From positions 62,001-126,000 of the forward strand of contig NZ_CP110680.1 in NCBI RefSeq assembly GCF_028583725.1: a stretch of DNA of 64,000 bases. The letters run 5' to 3'. Positions 23,474-33,205 of this stretch are shown in pieces (positions within the stretch are counted from its first letter, which is position 1; each line of letters opens with the position of its first letter). Below the pieces are notes generated by a model. That model was not told the origin of the DNA. It made no database searches and saw nothing but the letters and a program-made list of their open reading frames with translations. Position numbers and translations under genes: made by a program. This stretch comes from Cellulomonas fimi. GTDB lineage: Bacteria; Actinomycetota; Actinomycetes; Actinomycetales; Cellulomonadaceae.

Positions 23474-26215
23474 TCAGACGCAGGGCGCCCCGTTGACGGT
23501 GAACGCCGTCGGCGTGGTGTTCGTGCCGCTGTACGAGCCGTTGAAGCCGATGCTCGTCGAGCCGCCGGCGGGTACGGTGCCGTTCCACGGCGCGTTGGTC
23601 ACGGTCACGGCCGACCCCGTCTGGCTGTAGGTGGCGCTCCACCCCTGCGTGACCTTCTGGTCGCCCGGGAAGGTGAAGCCCAGCTGCCACGACGACCACG
23701 GCGCCGACCCGGTGTTGGTCACCGTGATCGAGGCGGTGAAGCCGTTGCCCCACGAGTTCGCCGTGTAGGCGACGCGGCACGCGCCGGGCGGCGGGGTGGT
23801 GACGTCGGGGAGCGTCCGGAAGGTGACGCTGGGCGACAGGGCGGAGAGCTGGCCCGCGGTGTCCTTGGCCCGGACCGTGAGCACGTGGTCGGTTCCGGGG
23901 GCCAGGCCGGTGAGCGTGACCGACGGGGTGCTCGACGTCGCCACGACGGTGCCGTCCTGCGCCCTCAGGACGTCGTACCCGGTCACGCCCTTGTCGTCGG
24001 TCGAGGGCGTCCACGTGAGCGTGGCACCGGTCTGCGTGATCGCCGACGCGACCGGGACGCCCGGCGTGCTGGGCGGCAGGTCGGCGGTGGTGCCGGTGGT
24101 CCGCACGGTGACGGACGCCGAGTCGGAGGACAGGCGGGCGTTGTTGCGGGCCCGGACGACGAACGTGTACGAGGTGCTGGGCGTCAGGCCCGTCACCGTC
24201 GCCGAGGTGGTCGTGGTCGACGCCACGATCTGCAGCGCGTCGCCCGCGATGCGGATCACGTCGTACCCGGCGACGCCGCTCTCGGGGTCGCTCGACGCGG
24301 TCCAGGTCAGGGTGACCGACGTGTCCGTCACGGCGCTCGCGGTCGGCGTGCCCGGGACGGTCGGCGGCGTCGTGTCGACGGGCGGCGCGGTGCCCGCCTT
24401 CTCGGCGGCCCAGCTCGCGAGCCAGGCCAGCGCCGAGTTCCAGTTGATCGCGACCTCGTTGACCGAGTACGCCTCGATGTGGTCGACGAAGCACTTCTGG
24501 GCCGCGCAGCCGCCGAGCTGGGCCGCGGCGATCGGGTCCTGCAGCTCGCTGTTCGGGCCGCCCGAGAACGACCCCGGCGGCGCGATCGGCAGGGACGCGT
24601 CGGCCTGGTGCGCCCAGAAGCGGTGGTGCACGTTCTGCACGGCCCGCTCGCCGTAGCCCGCGATGTACGACTGGTTCAGCGGGTTGCGGCCCTGGAAGTA
24701 GTCGAGCGTCGCGTAGACGCCGGTGCGGTACTTCGACTGGCCGGTGAAGTCGTACGCCAGCGCCAGGGCGTTCGCGTTGTTGGCCACCTGGCCGTTCGAG
24801 CCCCAGTAGTAGACCGAGCCCGCGTTGTTCGGTGCAGGGTAGGCCTGGGCGTTCTGGCGGGTCAGCGCCGCGTCGGCGAACGACACGATCGCGGCGCGGG
24901 TCGCGGCGACGTCGGCCGCGGGGAGCCCGGTCGGGACGAGCGCGAGCGTCGTGTCGCCGAGCCCGCCGGTCCAGCCCCAGTCGTAGCCGCGCTGCGCGAA
25001 GCTCCCGCCCTTGTAGAGCGGCGAACCCGTGACGTCCGCGCGGTAGGTGTCGGAGCCGGTCGTCGCGTAGAGCTCGGCGGCGGCCCAGTAGAACTCGTCC
25101 GTCACGGAGCTGTCGCTGTACGCGCCACCGCCGGTCCCGTCGGTGCTCGAGGCGAGACGGTTGGGGTTGGCCTTGGCGGCCGCGTACGCGGTCTGCGCCG
25201 CGGAGAGCGCCTTCGCGGAGAACGTCGGGTCGTACGTCTTCCACAGCCGCGACGCCTGCGCGGCGACCGCGGCCATGTTGAGCGTCGCCGCGGTGCTCAC
25301 GGGCGACAGGAGCCGGCGCTGGCTGTCCCGCGCGGGGATCGTCGGGAGCGCCGTCCAGTTCTCGTCGTGGATCTTGTGGTGCACCATCCCGGCGTCCGTG
25401 CGGCCGGCCGGCACCTGCATGCGGAGCAGGAACTCGACCTCCCACCGCGCCTCGTCGAGGACGTCCGGGGCGCCGTTGGCGCGCTCGGGGATCGCCATCG
25501 TCCCGTCGGCCAGCGCCGTGGCGTCGGCGCCCGCGACGTGCAGCGTCCGCTCGTACGCGTTCTGCAGCTGCCACGTCGCGATGCCGCCGTTGACGACGTA
25601 CTTGCCCTGGTCACCGGCGTCGTACCAGCCGCCGCGCACGTCGAGGCTGTACCCGCACGACTGCCGGCACGGGACGCTGGTGTCGCCCTGGTTCGGCGCG
25701 ACGCCCAGGTGCCCGGCCGCCCGCGCGTACGTGCTGCCGACGTACTGCGACTCGATCGCGATGCCGCTGCGCTGGTGGTAGAAGAACGCGAGCGCGTCGT
25801 ACCGCAGCTTCTTGACGGGGTCCGCGGAGATGTCGAAGGGGAGGCTGCTCGCGCCGCCGGCGGACAGCACGTAGCCCGAGCCCGGGGTGTCGAACGTCGA
25901 GAAGTCGATCTGGTGGGTCGAGTCGCCGGACAGCGCGTCGGCGCCCCGCACGATCGACTGCCCGGACGCGACCGTCGTCCCGGCCGCGTTCCGCAGCGTC
26001 CAGACGACGGGTGACGTCGACGTGCTGACCAGCGTCGCGACCTTGGCGACGCCCGGCACGTAGGCGACCTGGTTGACCTTGACCTGCGAGCCCGGGTCGG
26101 GGGCCGCGAACGCCGCCTGCGGGGCGACGACGCCGCACACGGCCAGGGCCGCGGCGACCGCGACGGCGGCGACGCGGGCCCGGCGCGGCCCTCGGCGGTG
26201 GGTGTTCCATGACAT
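23474..26215 (-). CDS. Secreted GH9 endoglucanase/cellulase with FN3 x2 and CBM2
   Basis: 913 residues from ATG 26215, with GAAGGA upstream. Order: signal peptide ending AAFAA (residue 38), N-terminal Ig-like CelD_N domain (about 40-130), GH9 catalytic domain (about 135-625), two fibronectin-III domains and a C-terminal CBM2 with bracketing cysteines (GACRVAYTANSWGNGF to NGAPCV) and conserved Trp. Catalytic-region markers are GGWYDAGDQGKYV (D199, D202) and, near residue 600, AYSVNEVAINWNSAL with the proton-donor Glu. It cleaves beta-1,4-glucan outside the cell; the CBM2 binds crystalline cellulose. Fibrinolytic or chitin activity is not suggested by any domain. The E-type GH9 plan with N-terminal Ig is typical of Cellulomonas and Thermobifida enzymes. 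Monocistronic. Confidence 0.95.
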   Translation of the reverse strand: MSWNTHRRGPRRARVAAVAVAAALAVCGVVAPQAAFAAPDPGSQVKVNQVAYVPGVAKVATLVSTSTSPVVWTLRNAAGTTVASGQSIVRGADALSGDSTHQIDFSTFDTPGSGYVLSAGGASSLPFDISADPVKKLRYDALAFFYHQRSGIAIESQYVGSTYARAAGHLGVAPNQGDTSVPCRQSCGYSLDVRGGWYDAGDQGKYVVNGGIATWQLQNAYERTLHVAGADATALADGTMAIPERANGAPDVLDEARWEVEFLLRMQVPAGRTDAGMVHHKIHDENWTALPTIPARDSQRRLLSPVSTAATLNMAAVAAQASRLWKTYDPTFSAKALSAAQTAYAAAKANPNRLASSTDGTGGGAYSDSSVTDEFYWAAAELYATTGSDTYRADVTGSPLYKGGSFAQRGYDWGWTGGLGDTTLALVPTGLPAADVAATRAAIVSFADAALTRQNAQAYPAPNNAGSVYYWGSNGQVANNANALALAYDFTGQSKYRTGVYATLDYFQGRNPLNQSYIAGYGERAVQNVHHRFWAHQADASLPIAPPGSFSGGPNSELQDPIAAAQLGGCAAQKCFVDHIEAYSVNEVAINWNSALAWLASWAAEKAGTAPPVDTTPPTVPGTPTASAVTDTSVTLTWTASSDPESGVAGYDVIRIAGDALQIVASTTTTSATVTGLTPSTSYTFVVRARNNARLSSDSASVTVRTTGTTADLPPSTPGVPVASAITQTGATLTWTPSTDDKGVTGYDVLRAQDGTVVATSSTPSVTLTGLAPGTDHVLTVRAKDTAGQLSALSPSVTFRTLPDVTTPPPGACRVAYTANSWGNGFTASITVTNTGSAPWSSWQLGFTFPGDQKVTQGWSATYSQTGSAVTVTNAPWNGTVPAGGSTSIGFNGSYSGTNTTPTAFTVNGAPCV

Positions 26216-26326
26216 GGCGGTCCTTCGTTGGACGGACGACTGGTGAGGGTGCCGTCACCACGAGGGCCGGCCGGCACGGTCGTCGGGGGGAGGCTCCGTC
26301 CACGCTAGGGCGCACGCGGAGCCGGT

Positions 26327-26340
26327 CAGGGGCGCTCCGG
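26327..26340. promoter_or_regulatory. Degenerate CelR/CebR-like operator candidate
   Basis: CAGGGGCGCTCCGG matches the cellulase operator TGGGAGCGCTCCCA at 9 of 14 positions, with the central GCGCTCC intact, about 112 bp upstream of the GH9 start. The match is weak; another short palindrome (AATCGATT) lies just to the right at about 26347-26354. Confidence 0.25.
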
Positions 26341-26499
26341 CAGCGGAATCGATTAGGCCGTGACGTCGCCCGGTCCCGGTGCGGGGGCACCGCACGGATC
26401 CTCGTGGTGCTCACCACGATGTGCGGCACCGCCGCGGGGCGAAGGCTCGTGCCGACGGAGGCGACCAGCGCCTCGGCAGGCACACCCGGGAGACGGATC

Positions 26500-26901
26500 A
26501 TGCCCAGCATCACCAACCCCAACCTGACCCTGAGCGAGTCCGAGGGCCAGGTCACGCTGCGCGTCGAGTACGACGCCACCTTCACGCCCATCGACCGGCA
26601 CCTGGCGGCCCTCGGGCTCAACTTCCACGCGCACACCACCGCGCACGGCTCCGACGGCGGGATCAAGGGACCGACGCTCACGGAGTTCCCGCGGCACCGG
26701 TTCGAGGTCACCGACGGAGAGCGGGACCAGGTCTTCGAAGGCGTCGTCGAGCGTCACACCGTCGCCCGCTCGGTCCTCGGCGAGGACCCCGTCGGCGACG
26801 CCGACGAGATCATGGTCAACGTCCGCGTGCACAGCCCGCTGCCACCGATCTTCACGGACGACGAGCTGTCCGACATCGAGACCCTGACCTCGGCGGGGTG
26901 A
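26500..26901 (+). CDS. Hypothetical protein coupled to hydrolase gene
   Basis: 133 residues from ATG 26500 (GGGAG upstream). It is soluble and beta-rich (TLSESEGQVTLRVEYDATF, EIMVNVRVHSPLPP), with several histidines (NFHAHTTAHGSDGG) that could bind metal, and no signal peptide. I do not recognise the family. The alpha/beta hydrolase gene starts ten bases after its stop, so they are probably one operon. It may modulate or accompany that enzyme, but no motif shows how. Confidence 0.6.
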   Translation: MPSITNPNLTLSESEGQVTLRVEYDATFTPIDRHLAALGLNFHAHTTAHGSDGGIKGPTLTEFPRHRFEVTDGERDQVFEGVVERHTVARSVLGEDPVGDADEIMVNVRVHSPLPPIFTDDELSDIETLTSAG

Positions 26902-26911
26902 GGAGTCGACC

Positions 26912-27796
26912 ATGTGCTGGCACAGAGAAGACAACGCACCACCGAGCTTCACCTGGACGCTCACCGTGACGAACGTCAACGGGGCGACGGTGCGGCACCA
27001 CGTCCCGGCAGGCGCGATCGGGCTGGTCGTCCTGTTCGACGGCGGAGGCGGCGGGAGCGTCTGGTTCCGGCTGATGGAGAACCGGCTCCAGGTCGAGGCG
27101 CTCGTCGACGCGGGCTACGCGGTCGCGGCGCTGGACAGCGCCGGCCCGAGCGGTGACTACGACATGACGGCCGACCCCGTGACGAACCAGGACCTCGTCA
27201 ACGTGGACGCGCTGATCACCCTCCTCGGGTTCGGCGGGTCGGACGTCTACTACCTCGGCTTCTCGTCGGGCGGCGCGTTCGCGAGCCTCGCGACGGTGTT
27301 CACGCCCGCCCGGGCGCTCGCGCTGTTCAACGTCCGGGGCGTCGCGAGCACGTTCTCGAACGCGGTCTTCCTGCCGCCCCCGACCCTGTGGGTCGTGGGC
27401 CGGAACGACCGGCGCATCCCACCCACCGACCCGGGACTCGTCGCGAACTGGGCGGCGATCGCGGCCAGCGGGGTCGACTGGCAGTTCTACGTCAACGAGC
27501 CGGCCGGCCTGCTGCCCGAGGCCTTCGAGCGCATCAGCGACCCGACGTCGAGCGTGAGCCCCGCCGACTCCGCCGACGCGGTCGCGGACCTCCGGGCGGG
27601 CGCCCAGCTCGACGCGTGCTCGGTCCCGGTCGGGCCGGCGAGCGCGATCAACTGGGCCGTCGTGTCGCCCGGGCCGTCCTTCACGGCGGACTTCCAGGCC
27701 GAGGCGCAGCGCCAGATCAACGAGCTGTACGGGTCGCACGTCCTCACGAGCGACTTCCGGCAGCAGGTCGTCGCGTTCTTCCAGGCCCACACCTGA
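26912..27796 (+). CDS. Alpha/beta-hydrolase fold protein
   Basis: 294 residues from ATG 26912 with GGAG upstream. The nucleophile elbow is GFSSGGAF (Ser in Gly-x-Ser-x-Gly) after the strand VYYLGF. The strand AIGLVVLFDGGGGGSVWF contains the oxyanion-side HGGG-like run in the form DGGGGG, and WVVGRNDRRIPP could provide the acid residue. There is no signal peptide, so it is cytoplasmic unless exported otherwise. The substrate is unknown; esterases, lipases and peptidases share this fold. The C-terminal histidine expected for the triad is not obvious to me apart from GSHVLTSDF. It converges almost end to end (two bases apart) with the LuxR gene at 27799. Confidence 0.8.
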   Translation: MCWHREDNAPPSFTWTLTVTNVNGATVRHHVPAGAIGLVVLFDGGGGGSVWFRLMENRLQVEALVDAGYAVAALDSAGPSGDYDMTADPVTNQDLVNVDALITLLGFGGSDVYYLGFSSGGAFASLATVFTPARALALFNVRGVASTFSNAVFLPPPTLWVVGRNDRRIPPTDPGLVANWAAIAASGVDWQFYVNEPAGLLPEAFERISDPTSSVSPADSADAVADLRAGAQLDACSVPVGPASAINWAVVSPGPSFTADFQAEAQRQINELYGSHVLTSDFRQQVVAFFQAHT

Positions 27797-27798
27797 CG

Positions 27799-30654
27799 TC
27801 AGCGGGCGGCCGCACCCGTCGGTCCCGGCCGCGTGAGGTGCGGCTGACCGAGGGCGCCGGGGAGCTCGGCGCGGCTGCGGACACCGAGCTTCTGGAAGGC
27901 GTGCGTCAGGTGCGTCTCCACCGTGCGCCGGGTGACGTAGAACTGCCCGGCGATGTCGCGGTTGCTCACCCCCTGGCTCGCGAGGGTCGCGACGCGGTGC
28001 TCCGCCGGGGTGAGCGCGCCGGGCCCGGTCGTGGCGGGTCGTCGTGGACGGGCGCCGCTGGCGTGCAGCTCGTCGCGGGCGCGCCGGGCCAGCATCGCCA
28101 TCCCGTGCTGGTCGGCCAGGTCCAGAGCCTCGCGCAGCGGAGGCCGCGCGTCGCCCCGCCGGTTCGACCGTCGGAGCGCCGCCCCGAGGTCCACGAGGCA
28201 GCGGACGTGCTCGAGCCGCGCTGGCGAGGACGCGGCGAGGTCCGTCGCCTGCTCGAGCAGCGGCACGCGTGCCGGGCCGTCGATCGTCTGGGCGAGGGCC
28301 CGCCTGCCGGTGGCGCGGGCCGCGGGCGTGCCGAGCACGTCGGCCAGCCGGAGCTGGTCGCGGGCGACCACCTCGGCCCGTCGTCGCTCACCGAGCGCGA
28401 CGAGGGCCTCGACCTGCGTCACCCGCCATGACGCGAGGACCGGGTGCTGCACCGTCAGCTCCTCGCAGCGGGCACGCGCCTCCTCCGTGTCGGCGTAGGC
28501 CTCGTCGAAGCGCCCCTGCGCGAGCCGCAGGCGCGCGCGGCTCTGCAGGAGCAACGGCGAGCCCATGGCCCCGGGCGGCGGCGCCCCGGTGTGGCCCGTC
28601 TCCAGCAGCACGGTCTCGGCCTCGTCCAGGCGGTCGGCCTCGGTGAGGACGTCGACGAGCGTGTGCAGCGCCCACGTGAACGCCGCGGGCGGGGTGTTGC
28701 CCTGGATGACCTCGAACAGCAGGCGGGCGTCGGGCTCGGCGTCGCGGATCCGGCCCGCGCGCACCAGGGCCATCGACCGCCGGAGACACCCTTGCGTGAG
28801 GGCGAGCAGCCACCCCCGCGGACGCGCCACGTCGATCAGCGCCGTCGACCACGCGATCGAGGCGTCGAGCTCGTCGATGCCGACGAGGACGACGGCCGCG
28901 GCGGTCGGGAGCAGGGAGTCCATGTCGGTGCGGAACACGTCACGGACCAGCGCGGGCGCGAGCAGCCGGCTCACCGTCGTCGCCGGGAGCCCGGCCCAGG
29001 TGGCGCCCATCGCCGCGTTCACGGCGGCCAGGCCCGGCAGCAGCGGGTCCGACGGCGCGGCGCGGAGCCGTCGGACGGCCTCGGCGTGGGTGCCGGCCTG
29101 CATCGCGGCGTCCATGACCAGCTCGTGCTCCAGGCGCTCGCGCTCCTCGGCGGCGCCCGGGACGGCCCGGTCCGTCGCGGTGCCCGCGAGCCCTCGCCGC
29201 GCCAGGTCCATGGCCTCCTCGAACATCCCCGCGATCCCCAGCGCGCGAGCCCCCCGCAGGGCCGTCGCGACCCGCAGGTGCGACGGGTCGGCGAGCGCGA
29301 CCGCCGTGCGCAGCAGGGCCGGCGCGTCGGGCTGCCACCGCGCCGCCTGGGCGAGGCCGAGCTCGAGGTGCACCGCGGCGGAGGTCTCCCGGTCCGCCGG
29401 AGGCTCGACGAGCGCGCGACGCAGGTACGCTGCCGCGCTCTCCGGCGCGCCGCGAGCGCCCGCCCTCGCAGCCGCGGCTCGCAGCGTGTGCACCACCGCG
29501 GCGTCGGCACCGGGGTCGGTGCGGAGCAGGTGCAGCGCCACCCGCTCGGGCTCGGCCGCCTCCCCGGCGAGCAGGTCGGCGGCCTGCCGGTGCAGCCGTG
29601 CCCGCTCCCCGTGCCCCAGGTGCGCGGAGAGCGACGACGCGATCAGCGGGTGCGCCAGGGTGAGCTCGTGCTCGCCGCGCACGAGCCCGGCGGCGCGCAT
29701 CGCGTCGGCGAGCGCGGCAGCCTCCCGCGGCGGGCACCCCGCGAGCACGGCGGCGTGCCGCACGGGGGCGTCCCGACCCAGCACGGCCAGCGCACCGGCC
29801 AGCCGGTCGGCACCGGCAGGCAGGCGCGCGAGCTGCCGGACGACGCTCCGTGCCGCCTGGTCGGCCACGACCTGGTCGAGCCGTTCGGCCGACGCCCGCG
29901 TCGGGGCGATGCCCTCGGCCTGCACCTGCGCGACGAGGACGCCCAGCAGGAACGGGTTGCCGGCGCTCGCGGCGTGGCAGGCCTCGACGAACGCCGGCTC
30001 GGCACCCGGCAGCGCGCCGACGACGATGCCCTCCACGGCGGCGAGGCTCAGGGGACGCAGCCGCACGGTCGGGTCGGGCGCCGCGGCCAGGAGCTCGGCC
30101 AGGAGGTCGGCCGAGGGGGCCGGCTCGCCGGAGCGGACCGCGCACAGCACCCCGACCGGGACGTCGACGAGCCGACGCGACAGCGTGGCGAGCCAGCGCA
30201 GGGACGACGCGTCCGCCCAGTGGGCGTCGTCGACCACGAGGAGCACCGGCTGGCGCTCGGCGAGGTTGCTGGCGAGCCAGACCAGCCCGTGCACCGCCGC
30301 GTGCATCGCGTCGCCGCCGGGAGCGGGCTCGGGTGCGGCCAGCGCGAGCGCGGGACCGGCCAGTGCCGCGGCGCCGGTCGTCAGGTCCGCCCAGTCGTCG
30401 CGCCTCCGGACCGGCTCGAACAGCTGGCGGGCAATGCCCCAGACCGCGTCGCACTCGAGCGGTCCGCCCCGCGCCGAGCACGCCACGAAGCCGTCCGCGG
30501 CAGCGACCCGGGTGGCGGCCGCCAGGAGGCTGGACTTGCCGATCCCGGCCGGACCCTCGACGACGACCACCCGGCCCGCACCGGCCCGGATCGAGGTGAG
30601 GTGCCGGGTCAGCGTGGCCAGCTCGCGGTCGCGGTCGAGCAGCCCGGTGCTCAC
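27799..30654 (-). CDS. Large LuxR-family (LAL) transcriptional regulator with AAA ATPase
   Basis: 951 residues from GTG 30654. The N-terminus has a Walker A loop VVVVEGPAGIGKSSLL and Walker B PVLLVVDDAHW. The long middle is alpha-helical with TPR/MalT-like repeats. The C-terminus carries a LuxR helix-turn-helix: LTPAEHRVATLASQGVSNRDI then YVTRRTVETHLTHAFQKLGV. These LAL/MalT-type regulators bind ATP and an inducer and activate target promoters; ligands are mostly unknown. It is a single gene, convergent with the alpha/beta hydrolase gene and divergent from the membrane LRR gene at 30846, which may be a target. The inducer cannot be told from the sequence. Confidence 0.92.
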   Translation of the reverse strand: MSTGLLDRDRELATLTRHLTSIRAGAGRVVVVEGPAGIGKSSLLAAATRVAAADGFVACSARGGPLECDAVWGIARQLFEPVRRRDDWADLTTGAAALAGPALALAAPEPAPGGDAMHAAVHGLVWLASNLAERQPVLLVVDDAHWADASSLRWLATLSRRLVDVPVGVLCAVRSGEPAPSADLLAELLAAAPDPTVRLRPLSLAAVEGIVVGALPGAEPAFVEACHAASAGNPFLLGVLVAQVQAEGIAPTRASAERLDQVVADQAARSVVRQLARLPAGADRLAGALAVLGRDAPVRHAAVLAGCPPREAAALADAMRAAGLVRGEHELTLAHPLIASSLSAHLGHGERARLHRQAADLLAGEAAEPERVALHLLRTDPGADAAVVHTLRAAAARAGARGAPESAAAYLRRALVEPPADRETSAAVHLELGLAQAARWQPDAPALLRTAVALADPSHLRVATALRGARALGIAGMFEEAMDLARRGLAGTATDRAVPGAAEERERLEHELVMDAAMQAGTHAEAVRRLRAAPSDPLLPGLAAVNAAMGATWAGLPATTVSRLLAPALVRDVFRTDMDSLLPTAAAVVLVGIDELDASIAWSTALIDVARPRGWLLALTQGCLRRSMALVRAGRIRDAEPDARLLFEVIQGNTPPAAFTWALHTLVDVLTEADRLDEAETVLLETGHTGAPPPGAMGSPLLLQSRARLRLAQGRFDEAYADTEEARARCEELTVQHPVLASWRVTQVEALVALGERRRAEVVARDQLRLADVLGTPAARATGRRALAQTIDGPARVPLLEQATDLAASSPARLEHVRCLVDLGAALRRSNRRGDARPPLREALDLADQHGMAMLARRARDELHASGARPRRPATTGPGALTPAEHRVATLASQGVSNRDIAGQFYVTRRTVETHLTHAFQKLGVRSRAELPGALGQPHLTRPGPTGAAAR

Positions 30655-30845
30655 GCCTTTCACCGTACTCCGGCGTCGGACGCGGCCGACGGCGCGGCGT
30701 GCAGGTCGCCGTCGCGCGACGGTGACGATCCGCGCAGAGCCTTCACGACACTTCGACGCCGACCCGGTCCGGGGCTCGGTGCCCGCTGGGTACGGTCGGC
30801 CCGGCGCCGGACCCGGTGGCCGCCGAGCGACGGACAGGAGACGGG

Positions 30846-32525
30846 ATGCCCGACGGGGCGCGGTTCGACAACCTGCGGCGGGCCGGTGCGGGCGTCGTCG
30901 CCGTCGTGGGGGTCTGGACCGCCGCGACCCTGGTCGGCGGCGGGACGTGGGCGACGGTCGGCGACGGGTTCCGCGCGCTGCTCGGGGAGGGCGCACCGTC
31001 GGACGCCGTCGAGGCGCAGTGGGCGCTGCGCGGGGACGCGCTGCCGCTGCTGGTCCTGGTGCTCGGGCTCGTCCCCGCGGTCGCGCTCCTGCTGGGTGGG
31101 GTGGCGCGGCGGTCGCCCGCTGGGCCGGACACCGCGAGCGTCGAGGCGCCGGCGGACGGGTCGACGTCGGTCCCACCCGGAGCGCGCCGCCTGACGTCGC
31201 GCGGCGCCGGTGTCGTCGCGGGTGTCGTGGCGGCGGGCGTGGTGGCGGTCGTCGCCGGGGTGCTCGTCGTGTCGGCGGACCCTGCGGCCCCGCGCCTCCC
31301 GTCCCGGCCGTGGATCTGGCTGCTCGTGTCGTCGCCGCGCACGCTCGCGGGCGTGTGGCTCACGTGCGTGGGGGCCGGGGTGGGCGTGGCCGGGGTCGGC
31401 GTCCTGCTGCGGCGCCGGGGTCCTGCCGTCGGGGGTGCGCTGGCCGTGGTGGTCGGCGCGTCGGCGACCGCCCTCTCCGCGGCCGCGTGGACCGCGCGGA
31501 CGGTCGCGGCGGTCGCCCGGTACCGCGGCGGACCGTCGTCGCTCGCGACGGTCCTGCAGGACGGGGTGGTCGCGGCGGGCCTGGTCGCCGCCACGGCAGC
31601 GGTCGTCGCCGGGTCGTGCGCCGTGGTCGCGTGGCGCCGGCTGGGGGGCGGGGAGTCGTCCGCCCGGACGGTCGGACCGGAGGAGCGCAGGGCGACCCTG
31701 CGGCGGCGACGGCTGGTCGCTCTCGGCGTGGCGGCCGTCGTGGTGGTCGCCGTCGGCACCGCGTCCGGCGTGCGGGTGGCGGAGCGGCGCGTCGTCGACG
31801 AGGTCGTGGCTGATCCCGTCCTCGCGGCGTGCCTCGAACGGGCCCTCGGCGCGGGCCGGGGTGACGGGCTCGCGCCGCGCCGGTTCGACGAGGTGTTCAC
31901 GGTCGACTGCCCGCGCGGCAGCGGCGGTGCGCAGGTCCGGTCGCTCGACGGTCTCGAGCGGCTCACCTCGGTGCAGCGGATCGACCTGACCGGCCAGGAC
32001 GTCGCCGACCTGCGGCCGCTCGCGGCGCTGACCCGGCTCACGTCGTTGCGCCTGACGAACAACCCCCGGGTCGCGGATCTCTCACCGCTGGCAGGGCTGC
32101 CGCTCGACGACCTGGGCCTGTCGGGGACCGGTGTGCGCGACCTGGGTCCGCTCGCGGGGACGACCTCGCTGCGGTTCGTCGGCCTGGGCGGCACGGGGGT
32201 GTCGGACCTGTCGCCGCTCGTCGGGTCCACCGGGCTGATCGAGCTCGACGTGTCGCACGCCGCCGTCGTCGACCTCGCGCCGCTCGCGGGCGCTGCGAGC
32301 CTGACCAAGATCGACGTCCGCGACAACGGCGTCGTGGACGTCGCGCCGCTCGCGCGGATGCCCGCGCTCGACGAGCTGTGGATCGGCGGCAACCCGGTGG
32401 CCGACCTGCGGCCGCTCGTGGACGCGCCGGCCCTGCTGGGCGTCGACGTCGAAGGGCTGCCGGGCACGACGCCGGGCATCGCCGAGCTGCGGGCGCGGGG
32501 CGTCTACGTCGGCGGGCTGGCCTGA
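30846..32525 (+). CDS. Multi-pass membrane protein with C-terminal leucine-rich repeats
   Basis: 559 residues from ATG 30846, with AGGAG upstream. The first ~330 residues contain about eight hydrophobic segments (for example AGAGVVAVVGVWTAATLVGG and GVVAGVVAAGVVAVVAGVLV). From about 370 to the end are leucine-rich repeats of ~22 residues in the internalin-like pattern: RIDLTGQDVADLRPLAALTRL, SLRLTNNPRVADLSPLAGL, and so on, at least six units. This joins membrane and recognition modules. The LRR part would face outward or inward depending on topology, which I cannot fix. It is divergent from the LuxR regulator and convergent with the VanZ-like gene. Role unknown; protein-binding or sensing is a guess. 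Confidence 0.8.
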   Translation: MPDGARFDNLRRAGAGVVAVVGVWTAATLVGGGTWATVGDGFRALLGEGAPSDAVEAQWALRGDALPLLVLVLGLVPAVALLLGGVARRSPAGPDTASVEAPADGSTSVPPGARRLTSRGAGVVAGVVAAGVVAVVAGVLVVSADPAAPRLPSRPWIWLLVSSPRTLAGVWLTCVGAGVGVAGVGVLLRRRGPAVGGALAVVVGASATALSAAAWTARTVAAVARYRGGPSSLATVLQDGVVAAGLVAATAAVVAGSCAVVAWRRLGGGESSARTVGPEERRATLRRRRLVALGVAAVVVVAVGTASGVRVAERRVVDEVVADPVLAACLERALGAGRGDGLAPRRFDEVFTVDCPRGSGGAQVRSLDGLERLTSVQRIDLTGQDVADLRPLAALTRLTSLRLTNNPRVADLSPLAGLPLDDLGLSGTGVRDLGPLAGTTSLRFVGLGGTGVSDLSPLVGSTGLIELDVSHAAVVDLAPLAGAASLTKIDVRDNGVVDVAPLARMPALDELWIGGNPVADLRPLVDAPALLGVDVEGLPGTTPGIAELRARGVYVGGLA

Positions 32526-32607
32526 CCCCGAGGGGAGGCCACGGGTCGAGGTGGCGTCGGGCTCGGGGGGACGGGCGCGGCGGGTCCCGCGGGCGGTCGC
32601 GTCCTGG

Positions 32608-33129
32608 TCAGCGCACGGCGTCGGCCGTCGGCTCCACGGCGTCGGCCCGCCGGCGAGGACGTCGTGCCAGAACGAGCGCGACGGTGGCGAGCGCCGCACC
32701 CAGCGCGGCACCGATCGCGTTCGAGAGCCAGTCGTTCGTGTCGCACGAGCGGCCCAGGACCGGCAGCAGCGCCTGCACGGCCTCGATGCCCGCCGACGCG
32801 AGGACGCCGCCCAGCAGCGCGAGCAGCGGCCGACGGGTCGCGACGGCCGCGAGCAGCACGGGCGGGACGAACAGCAGGACGTTGGCGAGCAGCTCGACCC
32901 GGCCGAACGTCGGGAGCACCCAGCCGACCGCGCAGCGCTCGAACACCTCGCGCTGCGTCGGGACGAGCGTCAGGAGCACGACGGGCACGAGCGAGAGCGC
33001 GCACAGGATCCACGACAGCCGGGGCGGGCGGCCGAGGAGCCACCGCCCGAGCAGCGGGCCGGCCACCACGAGGACGGCGAGCACCGTCGGGCCGAACCAG
33101 GGGTGGGCGACGAGCAGGGTGGAGATCAC
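32608..33129 (-). CDS. VanZ-like membrane protein
   Basis: 173 residues from ATG 33129. It has four to five membrane segments and the VanZ-family landmarks: RVELLANVLLFVPPVLLAAV, GIEAVQALLPVLGRSCDTND and WLSNAIGAALGAALA. VanZ proteins confer low-level teicoplanin resistance in some species, but most family members are of unknown function. It ends the minus-strand pair that starts with the XRE gene at 33206-33496, with a 76-bp gap between them. No other van genes are present, so a resistance role is not supported here. Confidence 0.85.
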   Translation of the reverse strand: MISTLLVAHPWFGPTVLAVLVVAGPLLGRWLLGRPPRLSWILCALSLVPVVLLTLVPTQREVFERCAVGWVLPTFGRVELLANVLLFVPPVLLAAVATRRPLLALLGGVLASAGIEAVQALLPVLGRSCDTNDWLSNAIGAALGAALATVALVLARRPRRRADAVEPTADAVR

Positions 33130-33205
33130 GAGTCAGGGGCTCCGGGGTCGGGCGGGGAGTGCGACGCTGCGGGGGCGACGCCTGGGGGTGGGGTGGTCCG
33201 GGCGG

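Noticed and set aside
26327..26354. A firm CelR operator for the GH9 gene
   Set aside because: The match is 9 of 14; listed only at low confidence.
32608..33129. A glycopeptide resistance locus
   Set aside because: Only a VanZ-like gene is present; no van ligase, dehydrogenase, dipeptidase or two-component genes.
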